A stretch of DNA of 64,000 nucleotides, from contig NZ_JAKCFC010000011.1 of NCBI RefSeq assembly GCF_021916785.1, forward strand, positions 168,673 to 232,672, written 5' to 3'. Each line of letters starts with the position of its first letter. Positions within the stretch are counted from its first letter, which is position 1. A program made the translations under genes and the position numbers. The DNA is from Mycolicibacterium lacusdiani. GTDB taxonomy: Bacteria; Actinomycetota; Actinomycetes; Mycobacteriales; Mycobacteriaceae. The notes below the pieces were generated by a model. The model was not told the origin of the DNA. It saw nothing but the letters and a program-made list of their open reading frames with translations, and did not search any database. This document shows positions 17,211-24,687 of this stretch, one piece after another.

Positions 17211-17642
17211 ATGACCGATTTCGGATTACCGTTACCGAGGTTCCACTTGGCCATGCCGGTCGACGACCTGGCTGCCGCGCGCCGGTTCTACGGCGAGGTG
17301 CTCGGGCTCGAGCAGGGCCGCAGCTCGGAGTCGTGGGTGGACTGGAACCTGAGGGGCCATCAGTTCGTCACGCACCTGGCGCCGGGTCGGGTGCGGCCGA
17401 TTCACAACCCCGTCGATGGCCACGACGTTCCGGTCCCGCACTTCGGGCTGATCCTCACCGTCGTCGACTTCCACGACCTCGCGGAGCGATTGCGGAACGC
17501 GGACGTCGAGTTCGTGATCGAGCCCTACGTCCGCTTCGAGGGTCAGCCGGGGGAGCAGTGGACCATGTTCCTGCTGGATCCCGCGGGCAATGCCCTGGAG
17601 TTCAAGGCCTTCGCGGACGACTCCCAGGTCTTCGCATCGTGA
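17211..17642 (+). CDS. VOC family (glyoxalase/dioxygenase-like) protein
   Basis: A 143-residue protein with two beta-alpha-beta-beta-beta modules of the vicinal oxygen chelate fold: one around FHLAMPVDDLAAARRFYGEVLG and one ending LLDPAGNALEFKAF. The metal-ligand candidates are H in FHLAMP, H in the central HFGLIL strand and E in ALEFK. Members include glyoxalases, fosfomycin-resistance enzymes and extradiol dioxygenases; the substrate here is unknown. The ATG at 17211 is preferred because GGAGG (17197-17201) is well spaced from it, while it touches the ATG at 17202. Confidence 0.82.
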   Translation: MTDFGLPLPRFHLAMPVDDLAAARRFYGEVLGLEQGRSSESWVDWNLRGHQFVTHLAPGRVRPIHNPVDGHDVPVPHFGLILTVVDFHDLAERLRNADVEFVIEPYVRFEGQPGEQWTMFLLDPAGNALEFKAFADDSQVFAS

Positions 17643-17689
17643 CGACCTGAAACCGGCATTAAACGGGGGCCCTCGCGGTTGCACTGATC

Positions 17690-17863
17690 ATGATGACGAT
17701 GACCAAGCGTGACTTCGGTGAGTTCCTGGGAACGGCACTGATGTGCGTCGTGGTGTGCCTGGTAGCCCTCGCGGTCGGCTTCACGGCGCTGCTGATCACG
17801 GACTCCGTGTCGAACACGGGTGTGTTCTCACCCCACGGGCCGACTGGCTCATCGGCCACCTGA
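17690..17863 (+). CDS. Small single-pass membrane protein (57 residues)
   Basis: A short reading frame beginning MMTMTKRDFGEFLGTALM, then one strongly hydrophobic helix (about residues 14-37, VVVCLVALAVGFTALLI) and a short polar tail rich in Ser, Gly and Pro. The positive-inside pattern (K6, R7) predicts a cytoplasmic N-terminus. I recognise no family. It lies between the VOC gene and the NAD(P)-binding protein gene on the same strand. Supported by its clean topology, but it is small, so comparative data would matter. Confidence 0.5.
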   Translation: MMTMTKRDFGEFLGTALMCVVVCLVALAVGFTALLITDSVSNTGVFSPHGPTGSSAT

Positions 17864-17873
17864 TGACCGGGCC

Positions 17874-17879
17874 TACTGT
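17874..17879 (+). promoter_or_regulatory. Putative leaderless -10 element of the NAD(P)-binding protein gene
   Basis: TACTGT, 7 nt before the GTG at 17887. It decides that start over the ATG at 17863. Confidence 0.45.
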
Positions 17880-17886
17880 GGGACGG

Positions 17887-18555
17887 GTGAACAAACACGT
17901 GGTCATCGCCGGCGGGCACGGCAAGATCGCCCTGCACCTCGAGCGCCTGCTGAGCGACCGGGGCGACTCGGTGGCGGGCCTGATCCGCAACCCCGATCAG
18001 GCGCCCGACCTCGAAGCCAACGGTGCCCGCGCGCTCGTGGTGGACCTCGAGAACGCGGGGGTCGACGAGGTCGCCGAGCACTTGCGCGGCGCCGATGCCG
18101 TGGTGTTCGCCGCCGGCGCGGGCCCCGGTAGCGGTGTCGAGCGAAAGGACACCGTGGATCGGGCCGCAGCCGTGCTGCTGGCCGACGCGGCGATCGCCGC
18201 GGGCGTGCGCCGCTACGTCATGGTGTCTGCGATGGGTGCCGACGAGGCGCCAGAAGGTGACGGCGACGACGCCGTGTTCTCGGCGTACCTGCGGGCCAAG
18301 GCCGCAGCAGACCGCGACGTACTGGGTCGACGCGAACTGGCCACGACCATCATCCGGCCCGGGTTGTTGACCGACGAGCCGGCAACGGGTCAGGTGACGG
18401 TGGCCGAGAAGACGGGCCGCGGCAGCATCTCCCGCAGCGACGTGGCTGCCGTGCTGGCGGCGGTGGTCGACGACGACGGGACCGCGGGGGTCACCTTCGA
18501 GGTGATCGGCGGGGAGACCCCCATCGCGGTCGCCGTCGCGTCGCTGGTGAACTGA
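17887..18555 (+). CDS. NAD(P)H-binding, atypical short-chain dehydrogenase-like protein
   Basis: A 222-residue protein with an N-terminal Rossmann fold (VVIAGGHGKIALHLERLL) of the NmrA/atypical SDR group with an NAD(P)-binding glycine-rich loop. The central MVSAMGADE segment and a later SAYLRAKAAAD fill the place of the active-site Ser and Tyr-x-x-x-Lys; the Tyr-x-x-x-Lys pair appears as YLRAK. Such proteins are often sugar-epimerase-like or redox sensors. The substrate is unknown. An ATG at 17863 overlaps the stop of the small membrane protein (TGATG) and is an alternative start that would imply coupling. Confidence 0.8.
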   Translation: MNKHVVIAGGHGKIALHLERLLSDRGDSVAGLIRNPDQAPDLEANGARALVVDLENAGVDEVAEHLRGADAVVFAAGAGPGSGVERKDTVDRAAAVLLADAAIAAGVRRYVMVSAMGADEAPEGDGDDAVFSAYLRAKAAADRDVLGRRELATTIIRPGLLTDEPATGQVTVAEKTGRGSISRSDVAAVLAAVVDDDGTAGVTFEVIGGETPIAVAVASLVN

Positions 18556-18660
18556 CTACTACGGGTGTGCGTGGCCTAAGGCCGCGTGGTGCCTGCGCCG
18601 ACCGCGCAGCAGATGGGCCAACCAACGAACGTCGAGCAACATGGTTTCTATCCTTCTCGA

Positions 18661-19116
18661 CTAAGCGGACTTGGTGAGGATGGGCAGGAGGCGTCGACGC
18701 TCGTCGGCGACGTCCGAGAAGTGGTGCAGCGCTTCGGGAACCGAGCGGGTGATGGGCAACTGCGGATCCTGGGCATGCGAGCGCAGGACGCGGGCCAGTT
18801 CCTCGTCGGCCACCAATGACCACTCGACGCCTGCGTCGTAGCAGGCCTGGTCGATCGCGTCGAGCAGTTCGACGCCCGCCTTGGCGAACGACTCCACGCC
18901 ACTGAGGTCGAGGATGAACGCCTTCTCGGGGATGACGCAGTGCAGAGCACGGTCGACGAGGCAGCCGACGTTGGTCGCATCGACGGCACCGGTGATGGAC
19001 ATGACCGAGGCCATCTGCCTGCAGAGCGTGTGTACTTCTGCGCCCTTGCAGTCGATCGTCGGGTTGCCGTACCGGAACGGGGATTTCGAAGCCGGAACGT
19101 GGGTGGTGATGCCCAT
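18661..19116 (-). CDS. STAS domain protein (anti-sigma factor antagonist-like)
   Basis: A 151-residue protein with a STAS fold, shown by the strand-helix pattern FILDLSGVESFAKAGVELLDAI. In SpoIIAA-type antagonists the position around 'AKAG' holds the phosphorylated Ser (DSSG); here no Ser or Thr is present, so control by an anti-sigma kinase in the usual way is unlikely. Mycobacteria have several such atypical STAS proteins linked to the SigF network. No anti-sigma or sigma gene is adjacent. A GAAGGGAG site precedes the ATG. The region upstream carries repeats (separate entry). It is convergent with the NAD(P)-binding gene, about 105 nt apart. Confidence 0.75.
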   Translation of the reverse strand: MGITTHVPASKSPFRYGNPTIDCKGAEVHTLCRQMASVMSITGAVDATNVGCLVDRALHCVIPEKAFILDLSGVESFAKAGVELLDAIDQACYDAGVEWSLVADEELARVLRSHAQDPQLPITRSVPEALHHFSDVADERRRLLPILTKSA

Positions 19117-19159
19117 GGCCAGTCTCCCTTCGATGCTCGGTCGAAGAGGTCTTCGACGT

Positions 19160-19192
19160 AGTACCGAAGTTATGGGCCGAAGTTAAGGTACT
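19160..19192. promoter_or_regulatory. Nested inverted and direct repeats upstream of the STAS gene
   Basis: Inverted arms AGTACC (19160-19165) and GGTACT (19187-19192) enclose two direct copies of CGAAGTTA (19165-19172 and 19178-19185). The set lies about 45 nt upstream of the STAS start, in its promoter region. It looks like a regulator-binding array; the regulator is unknown. Confidence 0.4.
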
Positions 19193-19239
19193 GGGGAGTC
19201 AGCACTAAACAGTTGCTAAGAACTCCCGCGCCGCCCGGA

Positions 19240-20487
19240 TCAGGGCCGTCCCTGCGGGCCGGTGTACTTCTCCCACGGCGAGTAGTCGGCCAGTAGGGCC
19301 TCCTGTGGTGGCCGCTCGTCCTCGGGTACGTGCTGGAGGTTGATCCTGATGCGGTACCAGATCGAACTGGGCCCCCGCATGCCGTCGACCAGGACGTCGA
19401 CGGGTTTCAGCCGTTCGGCGGCCGCGGGGTATTTGCCCTTCCACGTCTCCAACGCGGCCATCGCCTCGTCCTTGGTCTTGGTGCGGGCGATCTCGATCAG
19501 CGGCATGGGTGAGACTCGACCACCGGCGCCGTTCGCGCGGCGTGCGCCGCGCGGCGCCTTCTCGGCCGGGCCGAGTTCCTTCGCGCGCTCGAGGAGTTGG
19601 TCGAGGCCGCCGGGTGCGTCGTCCATGCCCTCCCACGGATCGCCGAGATCGGCGTAGCGGGCAGGCACCGTGCGAACGGTGAACTCCTCGGGCCTGCAGG
19701 TGGGCACCTCGTCCCACCGCAACGGGGTGGACACCCTGGCATCGGGTCGCGAACGCACCGAGTAGGCCGAAGCGACGGTGCGGTCCTTGGCGTTCTGGTT
19801 GAAGTCGACGAAGACGCCCTCGCGCTCCTCCTTCCACCATCGGCTGGTGGCCAGGTCCGGCGCGCGCAGTTCCACCTCGCGGGCGATGGTCTCCGCCGCC
19901 AGCCGCACCTGCTTGTAGGGCCAGTGCGGCGCGATCCGCGCGTACACGTGGAAGCCCTTGGATCCGGAGGTCTTGGGCCAGGCGGTGAGGCCGAAGTCGG
20001 CGAGCACGTCGCGGGCGACCAGAGCGACGTCGACGATCTGGGGCCACTCGACCCCCGGCATCGGGTCGAGGTCGACGCGTAGTTCGTCGGGGTGCTCGAG
20101 ATCCTCGGCCTGCACGGGGTGCGGGTTGAGGTCGACGCAGCCGAGGTTGACCGCCCACACCAGGCCGGCCGGCTCGCGCAGCACGGCCTCCTTGGCCGAC
20201 GTGCCCGAGGCGTACTTCAACTCCGCGACGTCGATCCAGTCCGGCCGGTTCTCGGGAGCGCGCTTCTGGAAGACCGCCTCTTCGGTGATGCCCTTGACGA
20301 AGCGCTTCAGGATCATCGGTCGGCCCGCGACCCCGCGCAGCGCCCCGTCGGCCACCGACAGGTAGTACTGGATCAGGTCGAGCTTGGCGACGTCGGCGTC
20401 GCCATCCTGGCCGGGGAAGACCACCTTGTCCGGATTGGTGATCTTCAGCGTGCGCCCGCCGACGTCCAGGGACAGCGCGTTCGCCAT
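19240..20487 (-). CDS. polD2: LigD-type polymerase/primase domain protein (PolD2-like)
   Basis: A 415-residue archaeo-eukaryotic primase-like polymerase of the LigD POL family without ligase or nuclease domains. Visible family features include NPDKVVFP near the N-terminus, the metal-binding DLDP motif (ELRVDLDPMPGV), KTSGSKGFHVYARI in the middle, and VFVDFNQNAKDRTVASAYSVR with the third Asp. M. tuberculosis has two stand-alone relatives, PolD1 (Rv3730c) and PolD2 (Rv0269c); the neighbouring fadD2 identifies this one as the Rv0269c ortholog. It makes short DNA/RNA extensions in end joining or repair. The C-terminal ~100 residues extend beyond the core polymerase. TACCAT lies 6 nt before the ATG. 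Confidence 0.87.
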   Translation of the reverse strand: MANALSLDVGGRTLKITNPDKVVFPGQDGDADVAKLDLIQYYLSVADGALRGVAGRPMILKRFVKGITEEAVFQKRAPENRPDWIDVAELKYASGTSAKEAVLREPAGLVWAVNLGCVDLNPHPVQAEDLEHPDELRVDLDPMPGVEWPQIVDVALVARDVLADFGLTAWPKTSGSKGFHVYARIAPHWPYKQVRLAAETIAREVELRAPDLATSRWWKEEREGVFVDFNQNAKDRTVASAYSVRSRPDARVSTPLRWDEVPTCRPEEFTVRTVPARYADLGDPWEGMDDAPGGLDQLLERAKELGPAEKAPRGARRANGAGGRVSPMPLIEIARTKTKDEAMAALETWKGKYPAAAERLKPVDVLVDGMRGPSSIWYRIRINLQHVPEDERPPQEALLADYSPWEKYTGPQGRP

Positions 20488-20493
20488 GTCGCC

Positions 20494-20499
20494 ATGGTA
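20494..20499 (-). promoter_or_regulatory. Putative leaderless -10 element of polD2
   Basis: Minus-strand TACCAT, 6 nt before the ATG at 20487, in the 81-bp divergent gap to fadD2. Confidence 0.45.
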
Positions 20500-20556
20500 G
20501 GCGCGCAACCGCCAGAAATGGGTCACGGATCCGGCCTCGACGGGACGCGCGTCACA

Positions 20557-20562
20557 TAGGCT
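20557..20562 (+). promoter_or_regulatory. Putative leaderless -10 element of fadD2
   Basis: TAGGCT, 6 nt before the ATG at 20569. Confidence 0.45.
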
Positions 20563-20568
20563 GACGGC

Positions 20569-22353
20569 ATGGTGAACATCACTGACCTGTCGACGTTGGT
20601 GCGCGAGTCCGCCGGGCGGTACGTGGAGCGCGGCGCTGCCGAACTGCACTACGCCCGCAAGATGTTCGAGGCGGGTGCGCTGAAAGTCGAAGCGCCGCAA
20701 GCGATGGCGGCGATGTTGGCGGACATCCGGCGCTGGGGCGAGTTCGGGATGATCCCGGCGCTGAACGCGCGCCGGTGGCCGCACCGCAAGGCCGTCATCG
20801 ACGACGACGGCGAGCTGAGCTTCGGCGAACTCGACGACGCCGCCAATGCCGTCGCTCACGGCCTCCTGGCGAAGGGCGTGCGCAGCGGTGACGGCGTGGC
20901 GTTGCTGATCCGCAACCACCGCTGGTTCCCGATCGCCTTCTACGGCGCGGCCCGCGTCGGTGCCCGCATCATCCTGCTGAACAGCGAGTTCTCGGGCCCG
21001 CAGATCAAGGAGGTGTCCGAACGCGAGGGCGCCAAGCTGATCATTCACGACGACGAGTACACGAAGGCGGTGTCGGCAGCCAGTCCGGAGCTGGGCAAGC
21101 TGCGCGCGCTGCCGACCAACCCGGACAAGGCCGACGCCGCCGATGCCTCCGGTGAACAGCCGCACGAGAGCAACGACGAGACGCTCGCCGACCTGATCGA
21201 GCGCAACGCGAACAGCGGCCCGGCGCCGAAGGTCGACAAGCACGCCAAGATCATCATCCTCACCAGTGGCACCACCGGAACGCCCAAGGGCGCCAACCGC
21301 AGTTCCCCGCCGTCGCTCGCGCCGATCGGCGGCGTGTTGTCACACGTGCCGTTCAAGGCCGGCGAGGTGACGTCGTTGCCCGCACCGATGTTCCACGCGC
21401 TGGGCCTGCTGCACGCGACCATCGCGATGATGCTCGGATGCACGCTGGTGCTGCGCCGCCGGTTCAAGCCCGACACCGTGCTCGCCGACATCGAGAAGCG
21501 CCGCGTGACGGCGATGGTCGTCGTGCCAGTGATGCTGTCGCGCATCCTGGACGCGCTTGACGCCATGGACAAGAAGCCGGACCTGTCGAGCCTGCGCATC
21601 GTGTTCGTGTCCGGCTCACAGCTCGGTGGTGAACTGGCCACCCGCGCTATGAAGACGCTCGGTCCTGTCGTCTACAACCTCTACGGGTCGACCGAGATCG
21701 CGTACGCCACGATCGCGCGGCCGCAGGACCTGGAGATCAATCCGACCACCGTCGGCCCCGTGGTCAAGGGCGTGCGGGTGAAGCTCTTCGACGAGAACGG
21801 CAAGGAGGTTCCCCAGGGCGAGGTCGGCCGAATCTTCGTGGGCAACACCTTCCCGTTCGAGGGCTACACCGGCGGCGGACACAAGCAGATCATCGACGGG
21901 CTGATGTCGTCGGGCGACGTCGGATACTTCGACGAGCACGGGCTGCTCTACGTCAGCGGTCGTGACGACGAGATGATCGTCTGCGGCGGCGAGAACGTCT
22001 TCCCCGCCGAGGTCGAAGACCTGATCAGCGGTCACCCCGAGGTGGTGGAGGCCACGGCGATCGGCGTCGAGGACGAGGAGTGGGGCCACCGCCTGCGAGC
22101 GTTCGTGGTCAAGACCGACGGTGCGAGCATCGACGAGGACACGGTCAAGGCCTACGTCAAGGAGAACCTGGCGCGCTACAAGGTGCCCCGCGAGGTCGTC
22201 TTCCTCGACGAGCTGCCGCGCAATCCGACCGGCAAGATCCTGAAGCGCGAACTCGCCAAGCACGAGGTCGATGGCCAGCCGGGCCAGATCGACAACGAGA
22301 CGGTGCAGCCGGATGCCGAGGAATCCAACTCCGAGGAATCCAAGTCGGAATAG
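20569..22353 (+). CDS. fadD2: Fatty acyl-CoA/AMP ligase (FadD2-like)
   Basis: A 594-residue adenylate-forming enzyme. It activates a fatty acid with ATP to acyl-AMP and then acyl-CoA. The P-loop ILTSGTTGTPKG (~226-237), the core NLYGSTE, the hinge motif YVSGRDDEMIVCGGENVFP and the catalytic Lys in NPTGKILKRE are all present. The N-terminal ~70 residues are extra relative to a minimal ligase, as in FadD2. The C-terminus ends in an acidic Asn/Ser/Glu tail. Position beside polD2 matches Rv0269c-Rv0270. The next M. tuberculosis gene, fadE6, is here about 10.5 kb away. The fatty acid used is not determined by sequence. Confidence 0.92.
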   Translation: MVNITDLSTLVRESAGRYVERGAAELHYARKMFEAGALKVEAPQAMAAMLADIRRWGEFGMIPALNARRWPHRKAVIDDDGELSFGELDDAANAVAHGLLAKGVRSGDGVALLIRNHRWFPIAFYGAARVGARIILLNSEFSGPQIKEVSEREGAKLIIHDDEYTKAVSAASPELGKLRALPTNPDKADAADASGEQPHESNDETLADLIERNANSGPAPKVDKHAKIIILTSGTTGTPKGANRSSPPSLAPIGGVLSHVPFKAGEVTSLPAPMFHALGLLHATIAMMLGCTLVLRRRFKPDTVLADIEKRRVTAMVVVPVMLSRILDALDAMDKKPDLSSLRIVFVSGSQLGGELATRAMKTLGPVVYNLYGSTEIAYATIARPQDLEINPTTVGPVVKGVRVKLFDENGKEVPQGEVGRIFVGNTFPFEGYTGGGHKQIIDGLMSSGDVGYFDEHGLLYVSGRDDEMIVCGGENVFPAEVEDLISGHPEVVEATAIGVEDEEWGHRLRAFVVKTDGASIDEDTVKAYVKENLARYKVPREVVFLDELPRNPTGKILKRELAKHEVDGQPGQIDNETVQPDAEESNSEESKSE

Positions 22354-22382
22354 ATGCGGTCACGCGGTGGTAGTACCAACCC

Positions 22383-23171
22383 GTGAACATCGACCTTTCG
22401 GGCAAGACCGCACTCGTCACCGGCTCGACCCAGGGCATCGGGTACGCCATCGCCGAGGGACTGGCAGCCAGCGGCGCCCGGGTCGCGGTCAACGGCCGCT
22501 CGGCTGACCGCGTCGACGCCGCGGTCGCGGACCTGCGCAAGACGGGCGCCGACGTCGTCGGGGTCGCGGTCGACGTCAGCACCGCCGACGGCGTGGACCA
22601 GCTCCTGCGCGAACTGCCCGCCGTCGACGTCTTGGTCAACAATCTCGGCATCTTCGGCGCCGTGCCCGCCCGCGAGATCACCGACGAGCAGTGGCGGTAC
22701 TACTTCGACGTCAACGTCCTCGCGGCGGTCCGGCTGATCCGCACGTACCTGCCGGGAATGGTCGAGCGGGGGTGGGGCAGGGCCATCCAGATCGCCAGCG
22801 ACTCCGCGGTCGTCATCCCCGAGGAGATGATTCACTACGGCGTCTCCAAGACGGCGCTGCTGGCGGTGTCGCGCGGATTCGCCAAGGACGCGGCGGGTAC
22901 CGGCGTGACGGTCAACTCCGTGATCGCGGGCCCGACGCACACCGCGGGTGTCGAGGACTTCGTCTACGAACTGGTCGACAAGGACCTGTCGTGGGACGAC
23001 GCGCAGCGCGAGTTCGTGCGCAAGCACCGCCCACAGTCGTTGCTGCAGAGGCTGATCGAGCCGAACGAGATCGCCAACATGGTGACGTACCTGGCGTCTC
23101 CGCTGTCCTCGGCCACCACCGGGGGCGCCCTGCGCGTCGACGGGGGTTACGTGGACTCGATCCTCCCCTGA
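22383..23171 (+). CDS. Short-chain dehydrogenase/reductase (SDR)
   Basis: A 262-residue classical SDR. It has the cofactor motif TGSTQGIG (14-21), the NNLG motif (~88), a catalytic Ser in the SDSAVV region and the catalytic pair in YGVSK (~155-159). It is an NAD(P)-dependent oxidoreductase of unknown substrate, similar in style to 3-oxoacyl reductases. It starts with GTG 29 nt after the fadD2 stop, so it may be co-transcribed and act on an acyl or acid product. It has no counterpart at this place in M. tuberculosis; it marks the left edge of the insert. Confidence 0.87.
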   Translation: MNIDLSGKTALVTGSTQGIGYAIAEGLAASGARVAVNGRSADRVDAAVADLRKTGADVVGVAVDVSTADGVDQLLRELPAVDVLVNNLGIFGAVPAREITDEQWRYYFDVNVLAAVRLIRTYLPGMVERGWGRAIQIASDSAVVIPEEMIHYGVSKTALLAVSRGFAKDAAGTGVTVNSVIAGPTHTAGVEDFVYELVDKDLSWDDAQREFVRKHRPQSLLQRLIEPNEIANMVTYLASPLSSATTGGALRVDGGYVDSILP

Positions 23172-23176
23172 CCATG

Positions 23177-23229
23177 GCGATTCGTGGAACATTTCCTGCG
23201 GTGCGCGCAGGAAATGTTCCACGAGTCGC
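23177..23229. repeat. 53-bp palindromic element, copy 1
   Basis: Arms of 24 nt (23177-23200 and 23206-23229) flank the loop GTGCG. The inner 19 bp pair perfectly (TCGTGGAACATTTCCTGCG with its complement); one T/G position then five more pairs extend the stem. It lies between the ends of the convergent SDR (+) and small helical protein (-) genes, 2 nt from the stop of the latter. It probably acts as a bidirectional terminator or RNA-stabilising hairpin. There is no long T-tract. A second copy is at 23591. Confidence 0.75.
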
Positions 23230-23231
23230 TC

Positions 23232-23456
23232 CTAGGCGTTGGAACTCTGCAGCTGCCCGAGGAATTGGTGACAGCGCGCTGCCCGCTCCGAGTCCTGGGA
23301 CATGACCTCCTCGAAGAACGACGCCACGTCGTCGAGACCGGCGTTGCGTGCGTCGCGCACGTACTGCCCGTAGTCGTGGCCCGCCTTGAGTGAGTGGTAC
23401 TGCACCGAGATGAGATCGAACGTCACGTCGTCGAACCCGGTTTCTCCTGTCGCCAT
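23232..23456 (-). CDS. Small helical hypothetical protein (74 residues)
   Basis: Starts MATGETGFDDVTFDLISVQ. Two long amphipathic helices are predicted, with a loop near residues 38-42. Spaced Glu, His and Tyr residues (YHSLKAG, YGQYVRDA, FFEEVMSQDSE, CHQFLG) recall half of a ferritin-like bundle, but that is a guess. I recognise no named family. AGGAGG lies 9 nt upstream of the ATG, so translation is well supported. The gene lies between the two copies of the palindrome. Confidence 0.65.
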   Translation of the reverse strand: MATGETGFDDVTFDLISVQYHSLKAGHDYGQYVRDARNAGLDDVASFFEEVMSQDSERAARCHQFLGQLQSSNA

Positions 23457-23590
23457 CGTGTGCCTCCTGAGTGCGTATCGGACTGGGACGACGCGGGCGG
23501 TACCCGGCGACTTCCGTCGCAAACGGCGGGCAGTTCGACCGATCGGAGGACGGGAAACAGTCATGATCACAACGGATCTCGCGCCCAACG

Positions 23591-23643
23591 GCGATTCGTG
23601 GAACATTTCCCGCGGTGCGCGCAGGAAAAGTTCCACGAATCGC
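23591..23643. repeat. 53-bp palindromic element, copy 2
   Basis: Same layout as copy 1: 24-nt arms (23591-23614, 23620-23643) around the same loop GTGCG, with two mismatched positions in the stem. It is 5 nt downstream of the transaminase stop (minus strand) and upstream of the small helical protein gene, so it could end the permease-transaminase transcript. Confidence 0.75.
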
Positions 23644-23648
23644 GTCGA

Positions 23649-24665
23649 TCAGTAGTCGATCGCCTCGATCAGGGGTCCCGGCTCGTCCATCAGGGCCCAG
23701 AACCGGTCGCGGATCGCCACCGTCATGGGGCCGGGTTCACCGGAGCCGATGGGCTCGCCGTCGAGCGAGTTGATCGGCGTGACGCCGCCGGCGGTGGTCA
23801 CGGCCATGATCTCGTCGGCCTCGTACAGCTCGTGGCTGGTGACGTCGCGCAGCGTGGCCTCGATGCCCATGGCGTCGGCGATCTCGAACACCGTCTTGCG
23901 GGTGATGCCCGGCAACGCATTTCGTGACGGCGAGGCCAGCTTGCCGTCCTTGACGATGCAGACGTTGAAGCCCGGGCCCTCGGCGACGCAGCTGTCGGAG
24001 TCGAGCAGGATCGCGGTACGCGCTCCGCGGTCCTTGGCCTCGAAGCTGGCCGCCGTCAGGTCGCCCCACTGGTAGTTCTTGATCGTCGGGTCGACGGTGT
24101 TGCGGCCTGCGCGGCGCACGTGCCGCGGCACGATCGCGGTGGTGCCGAAGATCTGCTCGGCGGGCGGGAACGCCCACAGGTAGGGGATCGCGTAGATGTA
24201 GACCTGGTGGGTCAGCTTGCTGAGGTCCTTCTCGCCCTTGCGCCGTCCGTACCCGCGCGTGACGGTCAGATTCACGAACGACTCGCGCAGCTGGGACATC
24301 GCGATGCACCGCTTGGTGATGTCGGCGAGTTCGTCCTTGGTCATCCCGGCGTCCAGGCGCAGCTTGCGTGCGCCATCGAGGAGGCGGTCCAAGTGGTCGC
24401 CGAGCCGAAAGACGTTGCCGTGCCACACGTGGGCCACGGTGTAGGTCAGGTCGGAGTGGCCGAACCCGGTGTCGAAGATCGAGATCTTCGCGTCCTCGGC
24501 GGGCATGTACTCGCCCTCGATCCACGCCACGCCGCCGGCGAAGGGGCTCGAGGTGTCGAGTTCGTAGTCGCTGTACTGGATCACCGAACCGGGCGGGGTG
24601 TCCTCGCGGATGGCGCCGGGTTCGACGGCGACGAGGTTGCTGGTACCCAGGGAGGTCGAAGTCAT
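23649..24665 (-). CDS. Class IV aminotransferase, (R)-selective amine transaminase type
   Basis: A 338-residue fold-type IV PLP enzyme. The PLP lysine lies in VDPTIKNYQWGDL (~189); EGPGFNVCIVKDG, TPSRNALPGITRKTV-like and TTAGGVTPIN segments bind the cofactor phosphate. The HQVYIYAIPYLWAF stretch and the AVEPGAIREDTP N-terminus are those of the (R)-amine transaminase of M. vanbaalenii and the Arthrobacter enzyme, as I recall them, rather than of branched-chain or D-amino-acid enzymes. It should transfer an amino group between (R)-amines and pyruvate. GAAAGGA precedes the ATG. It is 22 nt after the permease gene and ends at palindrome copy 2. The natural substrate is unknown. Confidence 0.88.
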   Translation of the reverse strand: MTSTSLGTSNLVAVEPGAIREDTPPGSVIQYSDYELDTSSPFAGGVAWIEGEYMPAEDAKISIFDTGFGHSDLTYTVAHVWHGNVFRLGDHLDRLLDGARKLRLDAGMTKDELADITKRCIAMSQLRESFVNLTVTRGYGRRKGEKDLSKLTHQVYIYAIPYLWAFPPAEQIFGTTAIVPRHVRRAGRNTVDPTIKNYQWGDLTAASFEAKDRGARTAILLDSDSCVAEGPGFNVCIVKDGKLASPSRNALPGITRKTVFEIADAMGIEATLRDVTSHELYEADEIMAVTTAGGVTPINSLDGEPIGSGEPGPMTVAIRDRFWALMDEPGPLIEAIDY

Positions 24666-24687
24666 GAGGAGTAGGTCCTTTCGGGGA

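Noticed and set aside
23184..23640. Similar short peptides (MEHFLR..., MELFLR...) in different frames
   Set aside because: They come from translating the two palindromes in several frames, not from genes.
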